From assembly GCA_003491925.1 (NCBI GenBank), contig DNAU01000326.1:375-6687 (forward strand): a stretch of DNA of 6,313 nt. The letters run 5' to 3'. A program made the position numbers and the translations under genes. Below, piece by piece: positions 1-5,806 of this stretch; the first letter of the stretch is position 1; each line of letters begins with the position of its first letter. Source of the DNA: Chloroflexota bacterium (lineage in GTDB: Bacteria; Chloroflexota; Dormibacteria; Aeolococcales; Aeolococcaceae). The notes under the pieces were generated by a model, which had not been told where the DNA came from, made no database searches, and saw nothing but the letters and a program-made list of their open reading frames with translations.

Positions 1-744
1 CTCGTAGATGAGGGCGAGCTCCTCCCGCTCCTCGTCGGGGACGGTCAGCAGCTCGGCCGCCTCGGTCTTCACCTGGCGCTGGTACAGCTCGCGGGTGCTC
101 TGCACCGAGATCCATTCCCCGATCGCCATCGAGCAGGCGCCGGCGAGCAGGCCGGTGATCCCGGCGATGAGGATCGCCTTGGGCGGGAGCCCGGAGCCGG
201 CGACGCCCATCACCAGGGCGAGGTTGGAGGTCAGCCCGTCGTTGGCGCCGAGCACCGCCGCCCGGAGCGCGTTGCCGCCCGGTGCCCGGTGCCGCCCCTC
301 CAGCTTGCCGAGCGTCTCTCCGGCCACCCCCACGGGCGACCCTCCGGCGATGTAGCGGAGCACCCGGGCGTGCGAACGCTCGTCCTCGGGCATCCCCGTG
401 CCCTCGGTCTCGCGCTGGTCGTCGTAGTCGAGCTGGTCGGCGCGCTCCAGGGTGGCGACCGTGGGCAGCACGAGCTGGGCACCGAACCTGGCGGCCAGCA
501 GGCTCATGGCCCGCGCCCGCCACGACGGTCGCCGGGGGCCGGGGTCGCGGCCCAACGAGCGCAATTGATCCTCCCAGAAGCCCAGGTGGCGCTCCTCGAC
601 CTCGGCGAGCCGGAGGTAGACCGAGGCCAGCCGGGCGTCGGACTCCGCCTTCGCCATGGCCCGGTAGACGATCGCGGAGTCGATCTCACCCTGACGATTG
701 GCCCGGTATCGCGCCTCGTCGGCTGCCGGCTGCGCCACCTGCAT
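1..744 (-). CDS. Ferritin-like domain fused to VIT1/CCC1-family iron/manganese transporter (3' end outside window)
   Basis: Probable membrane protein that binds iron through an N-terminal diiron domain and moves Fe2+/Mn2+ across the membrane. Visible are 248 residues, uninterrupted to the window edge. Residues 15-135 look like a four-helix ferritin/rubrerythrin domain, with candidate metal ligands E20, E50-x2-H53 and E122-x2-H125. Residues 160-183 match the first VIT1 helix (RAAVLGANDGLTSN). Residues 190-214 match the second, ending in GEWISVQS. An acidic stretch follows (E228, E231, E238-E242), which fits the cytosolic metal-binding region of VIT1 proteins. The remaining helices are off the edge. 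This architecture is known (ferritin-CCC1, as in bacterial MbfA, an iron exporter); the export direction here is inference. The start is uncertain. ATG744 has its purine-rich AGAGGGAG very close. GTG738 (codon 3) has better spacing. ATG774 is also in frame, and a TGA lies further upstream. No promoter was recognised. Confidence 0.9.
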   Translation of the reverse strand, partial: MQVAQPAADEARYRANRQGEIDSAIVYRAMAKAESDARLASVYLRLAEVEERHLGFWEDQLRSLGRDPGPRRPSWRARAMSLLAARFGAQLVLPTVATLERADQLDYDDQRETEGTGMPEDERSHARVLRYIAGGSPVGVAGETLGKLEGRHRAPGGNALRAAVLGANDGLTSNLALVMGVAGSGLPPKAILIAGITGLLAGACSMAIGEWISVQSTRELYQRQVKTEAAELLTVPDEEREELALIYE

Positions 745-973
745 CTCCCTCTGAGCCCTGGGGTTAGCGGGCATCTTCCACCATCGGCGCGGCAGGCGTG
801 TGGGGTGGTGTCAGCGCGCCTCGCGGCGGATCGCGGGCTGAAGGATCGGCGGCAATGCGGAACCCGGCATCAGGCACGCGCCTCCGGGCGTCACCCACCA
901 GCGGAACCTCGCGATCAGCTACCGCCGCGCCCCCGGCCGCTGCCGGAGAGCGCGCAGGTCCCGGGCCGGCTGA

Positions 974-1197
974 GCCAGGAGGGCGCCTCGCTCGATCTCC
1001 TGCTCGCGCACCGTCGCCGGGACATGGCACCGGTTGAAGGTCTGCCGGCTCAGCACCTGTCGCTGGGCTTCTACGACCACACCAAGAACGCGCGCGGCGC
1101 CTGGTGCAGCATGCGCGTCTGCGGGAGCCGGGCCAAGGCACGCGCCCACCGGGCGCGGCGGGTCGCCTCCCGCGCCCCGATGCCGGCGCAGCCCTGA
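974..1197 (+). pseudogene. Frameshifted remnant of a CGNR zinc-finger regulator (C-terminal part)
   Basis: CGNR proteins are putative transcription regulators with an N-terminal ABATE domain and a C-terminal zinc finger of form Cys-x4-Cys ... WCSM-x2-CGNR. Here the finger is split between two frames. The frame through 1013-1069 reads GTWHRLKVCRLSTCRWA, giving the first Cys pair. The frame one base back, from 1069, reads FYDHTKNARGAWCSM and then VCGSRAKARAHRARR, giving the second pair, and ends at TGA 1195-1197. Joined at 1069 they form an almost canonical finger, so one base appears lost near 1067-1071. A second shift is likely near 1005-1013: the downstream frame of the finger reads EGASLDLLLA at about 979-1008, and the first finger frame has a TGA at 971-973. 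I cannot recognise the ABATE half upstream (775-973). CGNR has become CGSR. Either a true pseudogene or an assembly error. Confidence 0.72.
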
Positions 1198-1379
1198 GCC
1201 GGCGCGCCGGGCGAGCCTCCAGGACGGCGGGCGAGACCGGCGGTGCGGGCGCGCCGAGTCCCATTTGTCGCCCGCAGAGGTTGCGGTCGCGAGCACCGGA
1301 GCGGGGCTGGGTGGGGCACAATAGGCCGGCGCACGACGCGTCGATAGTTTCAATCTGATCCAATCACACGGCGGCTGCC
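1198..1379. other. Non-coding leader upstream of the DUF3048 lipoprotein gene
   Basis: No gene was found between the end of the zinc-finger remnant and the lipoprotein ATG. Most of the stretch is GC-rich, but 1317-1322 (CACAAT) and 1341-1366 (around GATAGTTTCAATCTGATCC) are clearly AT-richer and are the most likely promoter area for the downstream gene. No -35/-10 pair with acceptable spacing could be assigned. No convincing Shine-Dalgarno sequence precedes ATG1380; only CGGCGG is nearby. Together with 775-973, where I also see no intact gene, this makes about 600 bases without a functional coding sequence apart from the zinc-finger remnant. Confidence 0.5.
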
Positions 1380-2483
1380 ATGCATCACCCCCGATCGCGA
1401 CCCTCCGCTCTCCTCGCCTGCGCGGTGCTGGCGCTGGCCGCGTGCGGGACGACTCACGCCGCCAAATCGCCGACGCCGACGGCCACCCCCATCGCCACCC
1501 CCACCGGCACCCCGGTCCCAACCCCGGTGCCGACCCCGGTTCCGCTCAACGCACCGCTCCTGATCCAGGTCGAGAACCTCTACCAGGCGCGTCCGCAGTC
1601 GGGGCTGAGCACCGCCGACGTCGTCTACGAGTACCAGACCGAGGGTGGGATCTCCCGCTTCACGGGGATCTGGTTCACCCGCCCGCCGATCTCCGACCTG
1701 GTGGGCCCGGTCCGGAGCGCCCGGCTGATCGATCTTCGCCTGCTCCGGATCTATGGCGGCGCGCTGCTCTTCTCCGGGGCGAGCAACTACACGCTGGCGG
1801 AGCTCAACTCCAGCGGCCTCAAGGCCTACAGCCCGGACAACGCGGTGGTCGGCTCGACCATCCTCTACCGGACCTCGTCGCCGCCGCCGGCCTACCGCTA
1901 CGGTGCGCCGCACAACCTCTACACCAACGGCACCGAGCTGGCCACGTTCGCCCAGAAGGTCGGCCTCACCACCGTCGGCTACCAGCTCTGGCCGCGCACC
2001 GCCAGCGACGACCTTCCCACCGGGAGCGAGGCGGTGACCAGCTTCGAGGTGCCGATCTCGGCCGAGGAGACCCCGATCTTCACCTACCAGCCGACCACCG
2101 GGGAGTACCAGCGCAGCGAGCCGGCCACTCCCGAGTACCCGGGGACCGGTGTTCTGGACGATGCTGACACCAACACGCCGTGGGACGTCCCCAACGTCGT
2201 CATGATCCAGGCCCCGGTGATCCCGGTGCCGGCCGACAACGAGAACCCCAGTGGTGGCTACACCGAGGGCGTCGACTTCGGGGTCGGCCCGAGCTCCAGC
2301 GGCAGCGGGCAGCTCGCGGTGGGAGGCCAGCTCTACGCGATCAGCTGGACCCAGGGTGCCAGCGGTCCGCCCCAGCTCACCCTCGCCGACGGGCAGCCCG
2401 CCCCGCTCGTCGCGGGGCAGGTCCTCTTCGAGGTGGTGGGCAGCGGGGCGACGGTCACCGTCGAGGGGACGCCCGCCGCGTAA
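1380..2483 (+). CDS. DUF3048 (YerB-family) lipoprotein
   Basis: Predicted membrane-anchored extracytoplasmic lipoprotein of 367 aa. The family is widespread (Bacillus YerB) but its biochemical role is unknown to me. A short basic N-terminus, a hydrophobic core (residues 10-21) and a lipobox LAAC with Cys22 form a type II signal peptide. This needs ATG1380 as start, although no good ribosome binding site is visible. Residues 30-55 are a Thr/Pro/Ala/Val linker built on TPVP units, which would hold the domain off the membrane. The family's N-terminal domain follows: N66, ARPQSGL (70-76), ADVVYE (79-84), EGGISRF (88-94) and GPVRSAR (109-115). The C-terminal half (about 215-363) carries the second domain, with a Gly/Ser-rich turn and LYAISW. 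It appears monocistronic and converges on the glutamate dehydrogenase gene. Length and motifs look intact. Confidence 0.92.
   Translation: MHHPRSRPSALLACAVLALAACGTTHAAKSPTPTATPIATPTGTPVPTPVPTPVPLNAPLLIQVENLYQARPQSGLSTADVVYEYQTEGGISRFTGIWFTRPPISDLVGPVRSARLIDLRLLRIYGGALLFSGASNYTLAELNSSGLKAYSPDNAVVGSTILYRTSSPPPAYRYGAPHNLYTNGTELATFAQKVGLTTVGYQLWPRTASDDLPTGSEAVTSFEVPISAEETPIFTYQPTTGEYQRSEPATPEYPGTGVLDDADTNTPWDVPNVVMIQAPVIPVPADNENPSGGYTEGVDFGVGPSSSGSGQLAVGGQLYAISWTQGASGPPQLTLADGQPAPLVAGQVLFEVVGSGATVTVEGTPAA
1512..1547 (+). repeat. 12-bp tandem repeat (three copies) encoding the TPVP linker
   Basis: Three head-to-tail units of CCGGTNCC plus four bases (1512-1523, 1524-1535, 1536-1547) encode Pro-Val-Pro-Thr units of the lipoprotein linker. 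The bases before them (about 1468-1511) encode looser Thr-Pro repeats. The period is a multiple of three, so a gain or loss of units would keep the frame. Confidence 0.75.
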
Positions 2484-2502
2484 GCCGTTCCTCGGGAACT
2501 CA

Positions 2503-2586
2503 GGACGTCCAGTCGTTGCGAGACGTCCAGGCGTTTGCTCCGGAGTTCGGGACTTCCAGCCATTGCGGGGCGCCCAGCCATTCCCC
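2503..2586 (+). repeat. Four degenerate 18-bp direct repeats between convergent genes
   Basis: Similar 18-mers occur at 2503-2520 (GGACGTCCAGTCGTTGCG), 2521-2538 (AGACGTCCAGGCGTTTGC), 2550-2567 (GGACTTCCAGCCATTGCG) and 2569-2586 (GGCGCCCAGCCATTCCCC). All share a core like GACnTCCAGnCnTTGCG, with the fourth the most diverged. The first two are directly adjacent, and the steps are 18, 29 and 19 bases. They begin 20 bases after the lipoprotein stop. Their function is unknown; a decayed minisatellite or protein-binding repeats are both possible. Confidence 0.5.
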
Positions 2587-2590
2587 CGGA

Positions 2591-2608
2591 GCGCGGGCTG
2601 CCCCGCGC
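2591..2608. terminator. GC-rich hairpin, candidate transcription terminator
   Basis: A perfect 7-bp inverted repeat, GCGCGGG and CCCGCGC, encloses a 4-base loop (CTGC). It lies 107 bases beyond the lipoprotein stop, in the gap between convergent genes, so it could act on transcripts from either side. There is no U-tract, so it would not be a classical intrinsic terminator. U-less hairpins are common in high-GC genomes but also arise by chance there. Confidence 0.4.
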
Positions 2609-2661
2609 AGCCCACCGCGACCGGCGCCGGTGCCGGATCGGGCGAGCCGCGCGGGGTCCGA

Positions 2662-2680
2662 CCGGCGCGATGGGCGCCGG
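2662..2680 (-). terminator. GC-rich hairpin just past the glutamate dehydrogenase stop, candidate terminator
   Basis: A perfect 7-bp inverted repeat, CCGGCGC and GCGCCGG, has a 5-base loop. It begins about 20 bases downstream of the minus-strand stop codon at 2700-2702, the usual place for a terminator. No T-tract follows on the minus strand. A related perfect 12-bp palindrome, ACCGGCGCCGGT, lies at 2620-2631 with the same core. Confidence 0.45.
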
Positions 2681-2699
2681 CCACCGCGGATGGGTCAGC

Positions 2700-3974
2700 T
2701 CACGGGTAGATGCCGCGGGCGGTGGTGGCCTCGGCGACCCGCTGCACCGCCACCGTGTAGGCGCCCAGCCGGAGCGGGACGTGGAGGTGCTCCGCCGCCT
2801 CCCAGGCGGTCTCGAACGAGGCGGTCATGATGTGCTCGAGCCGCTTGTTGATCTCCCCCTCCTCCCAGAAGAAGGACTGCAGGTCCTGCACCCACTCGAA
2901 GTAGGAGACGGTGACCCCGCCGGCGTTGGCGATGATGTCGGGGACCACGGTCACCCCGCGGCTGTGCAGGATCTCGTCGGCGTCGGGCGTGACCGGGCCG
3001 TTGGCCGCCTCCAGGATGAGCTTGGCCTGGATCCGTCCGGCGTTGGCCCCGGTGATCTGGTTCTCGAGTGCCGCCGGGACCAGGACGTCCACCGGGGAGA
3101 CGAGCAGCTCGGCGTCGCTGATCGCCCGGGTGCCCGGGAAGCCGGCCACCGACCCGGTCCGCTTCTTGTGCTCGATGACGTCGAGGACGGGGAGCGGCTT
3201 GTCGCTCCAGATGGCCCCGCCGGTGTCGGACACGGCCCGGATCGCGAAGCCGTCGGCGGCCATCAGCCGGGCGGCGATGCTGCCGGCGTTGCCGAAGCCC
3301 TCGACGGCGACCGTCGACTGGCGCGGCTCCCGTCCCATGTGGGCGCAGGCCCGGAGGGCGACCACGGCGACGCCCCGGCCGGTGGCCTCGTTGCGCCCCT
3401 CGCTGCCGCCCACGGAGAGCGGTTTGCCGGTGACACACGCCGGGATCGAGTACCCGGCGCTCATCGACATGGTGTCCATGATCCAGGCCATCACCTGGGG
3501 CGTGGTGTTGACGTCGGGGGCGGGGATGTCTCGCTCCGGTCCGATCAGCACCGAGATCTCGGCGGCGTACCGGCGGGTGAGCCGCTCCAGCTCGCCCAGG
3601 CTCAGCCGCTTGGGGTCGACGACCACGCCGCCCTTGGCTCCGCCGAAGGGGATCCCGGCCGCGGCGCACTTCCAGGTCATCCACATCGCCAGCGCCTTGA
3701 CCTCGCTGAGGGTGACCCCGGGATGGAACCTGATCCCACCCTTGGCCGGTCCCCGGGCCAGGTTGTGCTGGACGCGGTAGCCCTCGAACATCCGGACGGA
3801 CCCGTCGTCCATCTTCACCGGGAAGTTGACGATGAGCTGGCGCTGGGCCTCGCGGAGGAAGGCGCGCGTGCCGGCCTCCAGTCCCAGGAGATCCGCCGCA
3901 GCGTCGAATTGGCGCTGGGCGTTACGCCAAGGGTCGTCGACCGTCTCCGCCGTCAGTAGTGCCGTCTGAGCCAC
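2700..3974 (-). CDS. gdhA: Glutamate dehydrogenase (Glu/Leu/Phe/Val dehydrogenase family)
   Basis: Catalyses reversible oxidative deamination of glutamate to 2-oxoglutarate and ammonia with NAD(P), in the cytoplasm. At 424 aa it has the length of small hexameric glutamate dehydrogenases. The substrate domain shows KGGIRFHP (78-85, K78), K102, and the family signature GGAKGGVVVDP with catalytic K114. PAPDVNT carries the conserved Asp154. The coenzyme domain begins after TGRGV (about 198-202) and has the Rossmann loop VEGFGNAG (224-231), followed by AVSDTGG. ANAGGVTVSYFEW lies near the C-terminus. I chose GTG3974 because AGGAGG sits 8 bases upstream. Translation from the in-frame ATG4109 would add 45 unconserved residues across the control region, without a ribosome binding site. 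Cofactor preference cannot be read safely. The next gene is divergent and nothing suggests an operon partner. No defects are seen. Confidence 0.96.
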   Translation of the reverse strand: MAQTALLTAETVDDPWRNAQRQFDAAADLLGLEAGTRAFLREAQRQLIVNFPVKMDDGSVRMFEGYRVQHNLARGPAKGGIRFHPGVTLSEVKALAMWMTWKCAAAGIPFGGAKGGVVVDPKRLSLGELERLTRRYAAEISVLIGPERDIPAPDVNTTPQVMAWIMDTMSMSAGYSIPACVTGKPLSVGGSEGRNEATGRGVAVVALRACAHMGREPRQSTVAVEGFGNAGSIAARLMAADGFAIRAVSDTGGAIWSDKPLPVLDVIEHKKRTGSVAGFPGTRAISDAELLVSPVDVLVPAALENQITGANAGRIQAKLILEAANGPVTPDADEILHSRGVTVVPDIIANAGGVTVSYFEWVQDLQSFFWEEGEINKRLEHIMTASFETAWEAAEHLHVPLRLGAYTVAVQRVAEATTARGIYP

Positions 3975-3982
3975 GATGCTCA

Positions 3983-3988
3983 CCTCCT
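3983..3988 (-). promoter_or_regulatory. Ribosome binding site of glutamate dehydrogenase
   Basis: AGGAGG on the minus strand, 8 bases before GTG3974, a full match to the anti-Shine-Dalgarno core. It rules out the nearer in-frame GTG at codon -4, which overlaps the site itself, and decides the start. Confidence 0.85.
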
Positions 3989-4071
3989 GTGATGACCGCG
4001 GGGCGTCGGCCTGGGTCCAGAGATGGCGGGCAACCGGCTCCGCGGCGTGCCGGGAACCATCCTCCCACCTC

Positions 4072-4128
4072 GAAGCGCTTCCCGCCACCCCCTCGGGCGT
4101 CTTCGTCACGCCTTCCAGGCGCTTCCCC
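4072..4128. repeat. Palindromes and GCGCTTCCC direct repeats in the divergent control region
   Basis: A perfect 10-bp palindrome GAAGCGCTTC lies at 4072-4081. GCCTTCCAGGC, an inverted repeat with a 3-base centre, lies at 4110-4120. The word GCGCTTCCC occurs at 4075-4083 and again at 4119-4127, 44 bases apart, or about four helical turns. The layout fits cooperative binding by a regulator on one DNA face. No known operator was recognised. Confidence 0.4.
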
Positions 4129-4143
4129 AGATCAATCCCAGGG

Positions 4144-4156
4144 GCGTCTCAGACGC
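4144..4156. promoter_or_regulatory. Operator-like inverted repeat GCGTCTCAGACGC
   Basis: Perfect 6-bp arms around one central base, overlapped on the right by a second palindrome GACGCGTC (4152-4159). It ends six bases before the -10-like TATACT at 4163 and covers the place where a -35 element would lie. A bound regulator could therefore block or replace RNA polymerase contacts for the ABC operon, and perhaps for the divergent glutamate dehydrogenase gene. Confidence 0.45.
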
Positions 4157-4162
4157 GTCACT

Positions 4163-4168
4163 TATACT
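4163..4168 (+). promoter_or_regulatory. Candidate -10 element (TATACT) of the ABC operon
   Basis: TATACT matches five of six positions of TATAAT and lies in the only AT-rich patch of the gap, about 63 bases before GTG4231. No TTGACA-like -35 box is seen at the right spacing; the area is occupied by the inverted repeat at 4144-4156. On the opposite strand the same patch reads TATAAG (4161-4166), so it might also serve the divergent gene. Confidence 0.4.
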
Positions 4169-4220
4169 TCGGCGCGGTCGGGGGTGACCTCCGTTTCCGT
4201 CATCGCAGAGATCGCATAAC

Positions 4221-4225
4221 AGGAG
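4221..4225 (+). promoter_or_regulatory. Ribosome binding site of the ABC permease
   Basis: AGGAG with 5 bases before GTG4231. It identifies GTG4231 as the start in preference to the in-frame ATG at 3976, which would place the promoter region inside the coding sequence. Confidence 0.8.
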
Positions 4226-4230
4226 CTCAC

Positions 4231-5796
4231 GTGTACTTCCGCTATCTGGGGCGCGAGCTCCGCCGCCGGGCGCGCTCCGCCGCCGTGGTGGCCATCGGCC
4301 TGGCCCTGGCGGTGGGCCTGGTCATCACCGTCACCGCCGCCGCCTCGGGGGTCAACGCCGCCCAGGGCCAGGTGCTCTCCTCCCTCTACGGGGTCGGCAC
4401 CGACCTCACCGTGACCAAGGTCCCCACCGCGGGCAGCGGCGGCTCCTTCAGCTTCAACGCCAACCCGGCCAGCCGCGCCCAGGCCGGCCAGGCCTTCAGC
4501 CAGGATCACCTGAGCTCGAGCCCGGGCCTGGAGGTCATGGCCGATTCGGACGTGACCTCGATCTCGGCGCTCAAGGGCGTCGAGGGGGCCACCGGCGCCC
4601 TGGTGCTCAACTCCATCCACGTCAGCGGCAGCTTCGGCAGCTTCTTCGGCGGAGGGTCGTCGAGCAGCCCGTCGGCAACCGCGACACCCACCCCCACGCC
4701 GGCCGCGACGTCGACCCCGACCGCCGCCGCGACCCCGACCGCCTCGGCGACCCCGGGGGCCTTCGGCATCACCAGCTTCTCGGTGGACGGCATCGACCCC
4801 GCCTATCCCGGTGTGGGCCTGCTGAGCGGTGCCAACATCACCGCCGGGGCCGCCGCGGTCCAGCAGTGGTTCGGCGAGGCCCAGCAGGGGACCGATGGCG
4901 GTGAGATCGCCCTGGTCAGCAGCAGCTACGCTACCCAGAACTCGGTCAAGGCCGGTTCCACCATCACCGTCGCGGGCACCAGCTTCACGGTCGTCGGGCT
5001 GGTGACCGTGTCGGAGACCGACGGGGCGGATGTCTACATCCCGCTCAGCCAGGCGCAGACGCTCGCCGATGACGCCAGCGACGTCAACACCATCTACGTC
5101 ACCGCCACCGACTCGTCGGCGATCTCCACGGTCCAGTCCGAGATCCAGAAGCTGATGCCGTCGGCGACGGTGACCACCGCCTCCGACCTGGCCAGCAACG
5201 TCTCCGGCTCCCTCAGCACCGCCTCCACCCTGGCCAACACGCTGGGGACCTGGCTCTCCGCGCTGGTCCTGCTGGCGGCCTTCGTGCTGGCCGTGCTGCT
5301 GACCATCGCGTCGGTGAGCCGGCGGGTGCGCGAGTTCGGGACCCTCAAGGCGATCGGCTGGCGCAGCCGGCGCATCGTCGGCCAGGTCATCGGCGAGGCA
5401 GCCGTCCTGGGTGTCATCGGAGGGGTGGTCGGGGTCGGCCTCGGCGTGCTGGGGGCCTTCCTGGTCACCCATCTCGTGCCCCCCCTGAGCGCCACCGTGG
5501 GGGCGACCGGCCTCGGCGGGTCGTCCACCACCAGCACCGGAGGCGGCTTCGGCGGGGGCGGTGGGTTCTTCGGGGGCCGGACGCCCGGCGCCTTCGCCAG
5601 CGCGAACCCCGGGTTCGCCCGCACCTTCACCGACCGGACCCACAGCGTGCCGGTGCACCTGACCGCGCCGCTCAGCCTGGAGGTCCTCATGGTCGCGGTC
5701 GGACTGGCCATCGTGGGCGGGGTCCTCGCCGGGGTCCTCGGTGGCTGGCGCGCCGCCCGCCTCCAGCCCGCCGAAGCGCTGCGCCGCGTCGAGTAA
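4231..5796 (+). CDS. ABC transporter permease, MacB/FtsX family
   Basis: Membrane subunit (521 aa) of a type VII ABC system (MacB/LolCE/FtsX fold), partner of the ATPase that follows after 10 bases. Such systems move or extract lipids, peptides or drugs, or transmit force across the membrane; the substrate here is unknown. TM1 is at about 17-39, after an Arg-rich start. A large extracytoplasmic MacB-type domain covers about 40-335. TM2 (338-362) leads into the FtsX motif RRVREFGTLKAIGWR, then TM3 (389-411) and TM4 (486-506). The C-terminus, RAARLQPAEALRRVE, is typical. Two low-complexity insertions stand out: a Ser/Thr/Pro/Ala stretch at about 143-178 inside the periplasmic-type domain, and a Gly-rich stretch at about 429-453 in the TM3-TM4 loop. 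FFGG occurs in or beside both. The GTG start is supported by AGGAG. The gene looks intact. Confidence 0.93.
   Translation: MYFRYLGRELRRRARSAAVVAIGLALAVGLVITVTAAASGVNAAQGQVLSSLYGVGTDLTVTKVPTAGSGGSFSFNANPASRAQAGQAFSQDHLSSSPGLEVMADSDVTSISALKGVEGATGALVLNSIHVSGSFGSFFGGGSSSSPSATATPTPTPAATSTPTAAATPTASATPGAFGITSFSVDGIDPAYPGVGLLSGANITAGAAAVQQWFGEAQQGTDGGEIALVSSSYATQNSVKAGSTITVAGTSFTVVGLVTVSETDGADVYIPLSQAQTLADDASDVNTIYVTATDSSAISTVQSEIQKLMPSATVTTASDLASNVSGSLSTASTLANTLGTWLSALVLLAAFVLAVLLTIASVSRRVREFGTLKAIGWRSRRIVGQVIGEAAVLGVIGGVVGVGLGVLGAFLVTHLVPPLSATVGATGLGGSSTTSTGGGFGGGGGFFGGRTPGAFASANPGFARTFTDRTHSVPVHLTAPLSLEVLMVAVGLAIVGGVLAGVLGGWRAARLQPAEALRRVE
4713..4754 (+). repeat. 18-bp tandem repeat in the permease linker
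   Basis: GACCCCGACCGCCGCCGC (4713-4730) and GACCCCGACCGCCTCGGC (4731-4748) are adjacent units, followed by a partial third unit. They encode Thr-Pro-Thr-Ala-rich repeats of the extracytoplasmic linker. The period is divisible by three, so changes in copy number stay in frame. Confidence 0.65.
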
Positions 5797-5806
5797 CGGA
5801 GAAGCC

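Noticed and set aside
1061..1075. Programmed -1 ribosomal frameshift in the CGNR gene
   Set aside because: There is no X-XXY-YYZ slippery site at GGGCTTC, and the upstream part of the gene is already unrecognisable.
289..1197. 302-codon plus-strand frame
   Set aside because: Its first two thirds lie antisense to the ferritin-VIT gene. Only the last about 75 codons carry meaning, as the tail of the CGNR remnant.
1278..1325. TTGCGG ... CACAAT as a promoter for the lipoprotein gene
   Set aside because: The boxes are about 30 bases apart, too far for a sigma-70 type promoter.
2487..2499. Small hairpin GTTCC-TCG-GGAAC after the lipoprotein stop
   Set aside because: The stem is only 5 bp with a 3-base loop and no U-tract. 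The hairpins at 2591 and 2662 are stronger candidates.
1350..2684. 444-codon open frame opposite the DUF3048 gene
   Set aside because: Composition is Arg/Gly/Asp-rich with no recognisable family. The opposite strand encodes a clear DUF3048 lipoprotein. GC-rich codon bias produces such shadows.
2535..3959. 474-codon plus-strand frame opposite glutamate dehydrogenase
   Set aside because: It is the antisense of a fully conserved enzyme gene, without its own motifs or ribosome binding site.
3975..4109. N-terminal extension of glutamate dehydrogenase from ATG4109
   Set aside because: The 45 extra residues match nothing in the family, and a perfect AGGAGG precedes GTG3974.
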